Of a stretch of 64,000 nt of DNA, positions 59,480-64,000 are shown piece by piece. The stretch comes from Microcella indica. Lineage in GTDB: Bacteria > Actinomycetota > Actinomycetes > Actinomycetales > Microbacteriaceae. The stretch spans positions 1,054,001 through 1,118,000 of the forward strand of contig NZ_CP058670.1 of assembly GCF_013414345.1 (NCBI RefSeq), read 5' to 3'. Position numbers and translations under genes: made by a program. The number at the start of each line of letters is the position of its first letter. Within the stretch, counting starts at the first letter, position 1. A model generated the notes under the pieces. The model did no database searches, was not told the origin of the DNA, and saw only the letters and a list, made by a program, of their open reading frames with translations.

Positions 59480-60865
59480 GTGGCATCCACCAGTCGACTC
59501 GATGCGGTCATCGCGCTCGCCAAGCGGCGCGGTTTCGTGTTCCAGGCGGGCGAGATCTACGGGGGTTCTCGGTCTGCGTGGGACTACGGGCCCCTCGGCG
59601 TCGAGCTCAAGGAGAACATCAAGCGCCAGTGGTGGCGCTCGATGGTCACGCGCCGCGACGACGTCGTCGGGCTCGACTCGAGCGTCATCCTGCCGCGCAA
59701 GGTGTGGGAGGCGTCCGGCCACGTCGACGTCTTCAGTGACCCCCTCGTCGAGTGCCTGAACTGCCACAAGCGGTACCGCGCCGACCACCTCGAGGAGGAG
59801 TTCGAGGAGAAGAAGGGCCGCGCGCCCGAGGGCGGGCTCGCCGAGGTCGTGTGCGTCAACTGCGGCACGCGCGGGCAGTGGACCGAGCCGAAGGAGTTCT
59901 CGGGCCTGCTCAAGACCTACCTGGGCCCCGTCGAGGAGGAGTCGGGCCTGCACTACCTGCGCCCCGAGACCGCGCAGGGCATCTTCGTGAACTTCGTCAA
60001 CGTGCTCAACGCCGCGCGCGTCAAGCCGCCGTTCGGCATCGGGCAGATCGGCAAGTCGTTCCGCAACGAGATCACTCCCGGAAACTTCATCTTCCGCACG
60101 CGCGAGTTCGAGCAGATGGAGATGGAGTTCTTCGTCGAGCCGGGCAGTGACGAGGAGTGGCACCAGTACTGGATCGACGCGCGCATGGCGTGGTACACCG
60201 ATCTCGGCATCAACCCCGAGAACCTGCGGCTGTACGAGCACCCGGCCGAGAAGCTCTCGCACTACTCCAAGCGCACGGTCGACATCGAGTACCGCTTCGG
60301 CTTCTCCGGCTCGGAGTTCGGCGAGCTCGAGGGCGTCGCCAACCGCACCGACTTCGACCTCTCGACGCACGCTGCGGCCTCTGGAGTCGACCTGTCGTAC
60401 TTCGACCAGGGCAAGAACGAGCGCTGGACGCCATACGTCATCGAGCCCGCGGCTGGCCTTACGCGCTCGCTCATGGCGTTCCTCGTGGACGCCTACGCCG
60501 AGGACGAGGCGCCCAACACGAAGGGCGGCGTCGACGTGCGGACCGTGCTGCGCCTCGACCGCAGGCTGGCCCCCGTCAAGGCCGCGGTGCTGCCGCTGTC
60601 GCGCAACGAGAAGCTGTCTCCCGTCGCGCGCGAGCTCGCCGACACGCTGCGCCAGCACTGGAACGTCGACTTCGACGACGCGGGCGCGATCGGTCGTCGC
60701 TACCGCCGTCAGGACGAGATCGGCACGCCGTTCGCCATCACGGTCGACTTCGACACCCTCGACGACCAGGCCGTGACGGTGCGCGAGCGCGACACCATGC
60801 AGCAGGAGCGCATCCCGCTGGCCAAGCTCGAGGGGTACCTCGCGGCAGAGCTGCTCGGCGCGTAG
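59480..60865 (+). CDS. glyS: Glycine--tRNA ligase (class II, dimeric type)
   Basis: 461 residues. Motif 1/2 region [17 protein letters not shown], a zinc-binding segment ([13 protein letters not shown] and [12 protein letters not shown]), [25 protein letters not shown] (motif 2) and the motif 3 element [20 protein letters not shown]. It charges tRNA-Gly. The GTG at 59480 is preceded by GAAGAGGGAGA. It is the alpha2 type typical of actinobacteria, not the alpha/beta type. Confidence 0.95.
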   Translation: MASTSRLDAVIALAKRRGFVFQAGEIYGGSRSAWDYGPLGVELKENIKRQWWRSMVTRRDDVVGLDSSVILPRKVWEASGHVDVFSDPLVECLNCHKRYRADHLEEEFEEKKGRAPEGGLAEVVCVNCGTRGQWTEPKEFSGLLKTYLGPVEEESGLHYLRPETAQGIFVNFVNVLNAARVKPPFGIGQIGKSFRNEITPGNFIFRTREFEQMEMEFFVEPGSDEEWHQYWIDARMAWYTDLGINPENLRLYEHPAEKLSHYSKRTVDIEYRFGFSGSEFGELEGVANRTDFDLSTHAAASGVDLSYFDQGKNERWTPYVIEPAAGLTRSLMAFLVDAYAEDEAPNTKGGVDVRTVLRLDRRLAPVKAAVLPLSRNEKLSPVARELADTLRQHWNVDFDDAGAIGRRYRRQDEIGTPFAITVDFDTLDDQAVTVRERDTMQQERIPLAKLEGYLAAELLGA

Positions 60866-60945
60866 CCGCGCCCCCGCGGCGCGAGCCCGCGCGGCCTCCC
60901 GTACCGAGCGACGCGTGCCGCCGAGCACGCCCCCGCGAGTTCGGT

Positions 60946-61042
60946 CTCCACAATTCAGGAGTCGCGGCGTGAGACAGGGCATCCTGGGGCCATTGTCGGC
61001 GTGTCGCGCGCGGGCGGCGACGCGAACTCCTGAGTTGTGGAG
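60946..61042 (-). repeat. 98-bp inverted-end repeat, copy 8 (reversed)
   Basis: Perfect left end 60946-60961, right end CTCCTGAGTTGTGGAG 61027-61042, core on the minus strand (GGCGTGTCG, 60998-61006, 36 bases from the right edge). Length 97. Orientation as in copy 4, and the same right-end variant. It lies between glyS and the DUF559 gene. Confidence 0.9.
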
Positions 61043-61147
61043 GCGCGTGGTGCGCGACGAGTCCTCCCCAGCGAGCACGGGTGGCGTGACATTCCGACAT
61101 CGTGCGGAGCGCCGGTCACCGGCTGTGGGGGCGGGCATCCTGCCGCC

Positions 61148-62107
61148 ATGGATGCCCGAGCTCTCGTCGTCGCGCACGGCGGCGCACTCGACCGGCGTCG
61201 GTTGGTCGAGCTGGGCGCGACGGATCACGATCTGCGCGTTGCGCTGAAGCAAGGCGGGCTCAACCGGCCTCGGCGCGGCTGGCACTCGAGCTGGGCCGAA
61301 GACGACCCGCGGTTCCGGGCGATGCGCGTGGGCGGGCGGCTCACCGGACTGAGCGCGATCGCCGCACTGGGCGGCTGGGTGCTCGGCACGCATCCGCTCC
61401 ACGTCGCGGTGCCGACCAACGCGGCGCGATTGCGCAGTCAGTGGCGGCGTGAGGTTCCCTGGGCGGATGCCCGGCCCGACGGCGTCGTCGTGCACTGGGT
61501 CGCGGCATCCCACGATCGGGGTGAGTCGACCGGTGTCGTGCCGCTCCTCGAGGCGCTCGAACTCGTGTGCAGGGTCGAGCCGCTCGAGGAGGCATTAGCG
61601 GTGATCGACTGGGCGCTCACCTCGGGCCGGATCGACCGCATTGATGGTGCCGTGCTGGCCGAACGGCTGGGGCCGCTCAGCGCGCTCGTGGAGCTCGCTG
61701 ACGAGCGCTGCGAGTCATTGCCCGAGAGTCTCGCCCGCACTCGATTGCGCGCCGCGGGACTGCAGGTGACCTCGCAGGTGCACTGGAGGGGAGGGCTTGA
61801 GCGCATCGACCTGGTGGTCGAGGGAGTCGTCGCGCTCGAGGTCGATGGCGAGGAGTTTCACCTGCACACGTTCGAGAAAGACCGGTGGCGCGACCTCGAA
61901 CTGACCGATGCGGGGTACCACGCGCTGCGTCCGAGCGCCCGGCAGGTGTTCGGCCAGTGGCCCGTGGTGCAGGCTGCGGTGGAGCGCGCGCTGCAGGCGC
62001 GCGGCATCCATGTGCATCTCCACAATTCAGGAGTCGAGGCCCTCCAGCACCCCGCGACACGCCGGTGGGCGGCCCAGCACGCCGCTCCACCTGTACCCGA
62101 CTCCTGA
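61148..62107 (+). CDS. AbiEi-like N-terminal domain plus DUF559 nuclease-fold protein, repeat-terminated
   Basis: 319 residues. The N-terminal 40 residues (GGALDRRRLVELGATDHDLRVALKQGGLNRPRRGWH) match the winged-helix domain of AbiEi-type proteins. The C-terminal part has GLERIDLVVEGVVALEVDGEEFHLHTFEKDRWRDLELTDAGYHALRP, a DUF559/Vsr-like nuclease fold with the conserved Asp, Glu and His. Such proteins are abundant in actinobacteria and their role is unknown; no toxin partner lies nearby. The natural end near ALQARGI is followed by repeat copy 9: LHNSG comes from its left end and the TGA stop lies in its right end. Confidence 0.75.
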   Translation: MDARALVVAHGGALDRRRLVELGATDHDLRVALKQGGLNRPRRGWHSSWAEDDPRFRAMRVGGRLTGLSAIAALGGWVLGTHPLHVAVPTNAARLRSQWRREVPWADARPDGVVVHWVAASHDRGESTGVVPLLEALELVCRVEPLEEALAVIDWALTSGRIDRIDGAVLAERLGPLSALVELADERCESLPESLARTRLRAAGLQVTSQVHWRGGLERIDLVVEGVVALEVDGEEFHLHTFEKDRWRDLELTDAGYHALRPSARQVFGQWPVVQAAVERALQARGIHVHLHNSGVEALQHPATRRWAAQHAAPPVPDS

Positions 62108-62116
62108 ATTGTGGAG
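62018..62116 (+). repeat. 98-bp inverted-end repeat, copy 9
   Basis: Perfect ends at 62018-62033 and 62101-62116, core CGACACGCC at 62055-62063 (offset 37), length 99. It forms the 3' end of the DUF559 gene and lies 44 bases before the DsbA-family gene. Confidence 0.9.
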
Positions 62117-62160
62117 GTGACCGAAGGGAATACGCCCGCGGCGGTCGCGTTGACTCCAGC

Positions 62161-62832
62161 ATGAGCGAGCCGCTGAGTGTGCAGATATGGTCGGACGTGC
62201 AGTGCCCCTGGTGCTACATCGGCAAGCGCAAGTTCGAGGCCGCGCTGGCCGAGCTCGCGGCCGACCCCGAGGCCCCGCAGGTCGAGGTCGTGTACCGCTC
62301 CTTCGAGCTCGCACCCGACACGCCCGTCGACTTCGAGGGGACCCCCGTCGACTACCTCAGCCAGCGCAAGGGCATCGCCCCCGAGCAGGCGCACGCGATG
62401 ATCGACCGCGTCACGGGCATCGCCGAGTCGGTCGGGCTCGAGTACCGCTACGACGACATCCACCAGACCAACACGGTGCTCGCGCACGAGCTGCTGCACT
62501 TCGCGAAGGCGCACGGCAAGCAGCTCGAGCTCAAGGAGCGCCTGCTGCGCGCCTACTTCACCGAAGGTCGTCACATCGGCCGCGCTAATGACCTCGCCGA
62601 GCTCGCCGCCGAGGTGGGGCTCGACCACGACGAGGCGCAGGCCGCACTCACCGAGCACACCTATCTGGCCGACGTGAAGGCCGACATGGCGCAGGCGGTG
62701 GCGTACGGCATCCAGGGCGTGCCGTTCTTTGTGATCGATGACCGATACGGCATATCGGGAGCCCAGGAGACCGCCCATTTCGTCGCCGCCCTGAAGCAGG
62801 CGGCGGCGGAGCGCACCGAGGCGCCAGCATGA
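62161..62832 (+). CDS. DsbA-family oxidoreductase (FrnE type)
   Basis: 223 residues. The thioredoxin-fold DsbA family active site is IWSDVQCPWCYIGKRKFE (CPWC, residues 13-16). RSFELAPDTPVDFEGTPVDYLSQRKGI and the GIQGVPFFVIDDRYGISGAQ cis-Pro loop identify the FrnE/2-hydroxychromene-2-carboxylate isomerase-like branch. There is no signal peptide, so it acts in the cytoplasm, perhaps as a disulfide oxidoreductase in stress response. Its stop overlaps a small ORF by 4 bp. Confidence 0.88.
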   Translation: MSEPLSVQIWSDVQCPWCYIGKRKFEAALAELAADPEAPQVEVVYRSFELAPDTPVDFEGTPVDYLSQRKGIAPEQAHAMIDRVTGIAESVGLEYRYDDIHQTNTVLAHELLHFAKAHGKQLELKERLLRAYFTEGRHIGRANDLAELAAEVGLDHDEAQAALTEHTYLADVKADMAQAVAYGIQGVPFFVIDDRYGISGAQETAHFVAALKQAAAERTEAPA

Positions 62833-62999
62833 ACGAGGATGCTCGGCCGCAGCCCCTCACCCTCCTGACCTCCACGGCTCCGGGCGCCGAGCTCGCCGCC
62901 TGCGAGGGCGATTCCTGCCTCGTCCCGTCGAGCATCGCCGCGAACCTGCCCCTCCCGGCAGGCGGCCGTCTCCACAACTCAGGAGATCGCGCACGCTGA
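62829..62999 (+). CDS. Small protein, 56 residues, ending in the repeat
   Basis: Starts with an ATGA overlap with the DsbA-family gene: MNEDARPQPLTLLTSTAPGA, then LAACEGDSCLVPSSIAANL. Two cysteines in CEGDSC could be a redox partner or metal site for the upstream protein. The last ten residues (LHNSGDRAR after GGR) are read from the left end and core-proximal part of repeat copy 10, so the original C-terminus is probably lost. I do not recognise a family. The coupling and codon pattern make it a likely real gene. Confidence 0.5.
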   Translation: MNEDARPQPLTLLTSTAPGAELAACEGDSCLVPSSIAANLPLPAGGRLHNSGDRAR

Positions 63000-63066
63000 G
63001 CCGTGCGACACGCCGACATCGCCCCGCGGATGCTCTGCCTCGGGCCGTGACTCCTGAATTGTGGAG
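62970..63066 (+). repeat. 98-bp inverted-end repeat, copy 10
   Basis: Left end CTCCACAACTCAGGAG (62970-62985), core CGACACGCC (63006-63014, offset 36), perfect right end 63051-63066; length 97. Same left-end variant as copy 7. It lies in the convergent gap before the YbaK gene. Confidence 0.9.
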
Positions 63067-63089
63067 GTGCGGGCACCGGTGGGGAGGCT

Positions 63090-63126
<37 letters not shown>

Positions 63127-63134
63127 TCGCGGCG

Positions 63135-63623
63135 CTACAGCGCCGGCAGCGGCTCGGTGATGTCGGCGACGGTCGCCGACATCGAGGTGAGCAGCTCATC
63201 CGCCGCGACGAAGAGCGACGCGCCGTGCGACCCCGCGCCGAGCGACACCCGCCGACCTTGCAGCGACACGTCGGCATAGACGGGCCACGCGGTCGTCGAG
63301 CCCAGCGGCGTGATGGTGCCGCGCTCGAACCCGGTGGCCGCGAGCGCCTCCGCGGCGTCGGGCAGCCGCAGCTTGTTGACCCCGACGAGGGCCCGCAGCT
63401 TGGGCCACGCGAGCTGCCGGTCGCCGGGCACGAGCGCGAAGAGGAAGTTGCCGTCGCTGCGCGCGACGACGAGCGTCTTGACGATCGACGACGGGGCGAT
63501 GCCGAGCAGCTCGGCGGCCTCCTCGAGCGAGCGGGCGCGCATCCTCTCGACGAACTCGATGTCGAGTCCGCGCGCGGCGGCGTCAGCGGCGACCCTGTCG
63601 CGGCCGGCTGCTGCATCGGTCAT
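63135..63623 (-). CDS. YbaK/ProX-type aminoacyl-tRNA deacylase
   Basis: 162 residues. The YbaK/EbsC domain pattern is visible in GIAPSSIVKTLVVARSDGNFLFALVPGDRQLAWPKLRALVG, with the catalytic Lys of the family, and in GTITPLGSTTAWPVYADVSLQG with the GxxxP loop. These proteins hydrolyse mischarged aminoacyl-tRNAs such as Cys-tRNA(Pro). ATG at 63623 follows AAGGAG with a good spacing. Confidence 0.88.
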   Translation of the reverse strand: MTDAAAGRDRVAADAAARGLDIEFVERMRARSLEEAAELLGIAPSSIVKTLVVARSDGNFLFALVPGDRQLAWPKLRALVGVNKLRLPDAAEALAATGFERGTITPLGSTTAWPVYADVSLQGRRVSLGAGSHGASLFVAADELLTSMSATVADITEPLPAL

Positions 63624-63641
63624 GGCGCTCCTTCCGCGCTC

Positions 63642-63647
63642 TAGGCT
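63642..63647 (+). promoter_or_regulatory. Leaderless -10 box of the Gfo/Idh/MocA gene
   Basis: TAGGCT is followed by six bases and the ATG at 63654, with no Shine-Dalgarno sequence. Confidence 0.5.
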
Positions 63648-63653
63648 GAGTCC

Positions 63654-64000
63654 ATGAGCAACGGCGCACCGATCAGAACCGGCATCATCGGCTTCGGACT
63701 CGCGGGTCGAGTCTTTCACGCCCCTTTCCTCGCGACGAATCCCGCGTTCACGATCGCGGCGATCGCGACGAGCAGCGAGGAGAGGGCCGCGCAGGCTACC
63801 GCGGCTCACCCGGGTGCGCAGATCATGTCGACGGATGCCCTGCTCGCGCTCGCATCGGCCGGCGACCTCGACCTCGTGGTGCTGGCCTCCCCTCCGCACG
63901 TGCATCGCGAGCAGGCGATCACCGCGCTCGAGGGCGGGGCCGCGGTCGTCATCGACAAGCCGTTCGCGCCGAGTGTCGCCGACGCCGAGGCGATCATCGC
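63654..64000 (+). CDS. Gfo/Idh/MocA-family oxidoreductase, N-terminal part
   Basis: The window ends inside this gene. The visible 115 residues give the Rossmann motif TGIIGFGLAGRVFHAPFL, IATSSEERAAQATAAHPGA, LDLVVLASPPHVHREQAITALEGGAAVVIDKPFAPSVADAEAI. The D-K-P motif (the usual EKP with Asp for Glu) binds NAD(P) and holds the catalytic lysine. The substrate is not determined; family members oxidise sugars and inositols. It is divergent from the YbaK-type gene by 30 bases. Confidence 0.88.
   Translation, partial: MSNGAPIRTGIIGFGLAGRVFHAPFLATNPAFTIAAIATSSEERAAQATAAHPGAQIMSTDALLALASAGDLDLVVLASPPHVHREQAITALEGGAAVVIDKPFAPSVADAEAII

Noticed and set aside
61148-62107. Toxin-antitoxin module of the AbiE type
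   Set aside because: Only the AbiEi-like N-terminal domain is present; no nucleotidyltransferase toxin gene lies beside it, and the C-terminus is DUF559.

Overview
This window is chromosomal DNA from a very GC-rich actinobacterium, most likely a member of the Microbacteriaceae. The evidence is the gene order (leuS-comEA-comEC-holA-rpsT-lepA; hrcA-dnaJ-rsmE-HIT-phoH-ybeY-corC-like-era; recO-uppS-glyS), frequent GTG starts, 4-bp stop/start overlaps, DUF2510 proteins and a DUF3516 helicase. The genus cannot be fixed from sequence alone. About 60 protein genes are supported. No rRNA, tRNA, transposase, prophage or CRISPR array was seen.

Layout. 1-7 kb: tail of a BtpA/SgcQ-type gene, a DUF3516 RNA helicase, then three DUF2510 membrane proteins on the minus strand. 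7-17 kb: a DedA-type membrane protein, divergent pabC/pabB (folate), leuS, comEA-comEC (DNA uptake) and holA. 17-22 kb: rpsT, lepA, DUF1990, a membrane protein, ribF. 22-30 kb: hypothetical genes, a CynX-type MFS exporter, a ROK kinase and a deoxyribose operon (deoR-like regulator, deoC, two aldehyde dehydrogenases). 30-37 kb: small multidrug-export protein, ketopantoate reductase, truB, HAD phosphatase plus flavin monooxygenase, hemW and two DUF4870 proteins. 37-44.5 kb: heat-shock repressor and DnaJ under a CIRCE operator, then the rsmE-to-era block. 44.5-49 kb: a NarL-type two-component system bracketed by a short repeat, and leuA with a leucine leader peptide. 49-57 kb: an SDR gene, a UPF0126/TRIC channel and the de novo NAD operon (nrtR-nadA-nadB-nadC-cysteine desulfurase). 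57-64 kb: recO, uppS, a PLP enzyme, glyS, a DUF559 protein, a DsbA-family protein, a YbaK protein and the start of a Gfo/Idh/MocA dehydrogenase.

The most striking signal is a dispersed repeat I could not match to any family I know. Ten complete copies, 97-99 bp long, have 16-bp terminal inverted repeats (CTCCACAATTCAGGAG / CTCCTGAATTGTGGAG) and a CGACACGCC motif 36-37 bases in from one end. Degenerate half-copies occur in frame inside nadA, nadB and the desulfurase gene, and whole copies form the 3' or 5' ends of the SDR gene, recO/uppS, the DUF559 gene and a small ORF. Copies are dense between 48.8 and 63.1 kb.

Other notable points are a 32-bp tandem duplication that frameshifts the deoxyribose regulator, many TANNNT boxes 6-7 nt before start codons (probable leaderless transcripts, including two back to back between pabC and pabB), and an excess of GGATGC/GCATCC in coding DNA. 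All functional calls come from reading motifs and context; no search was run.
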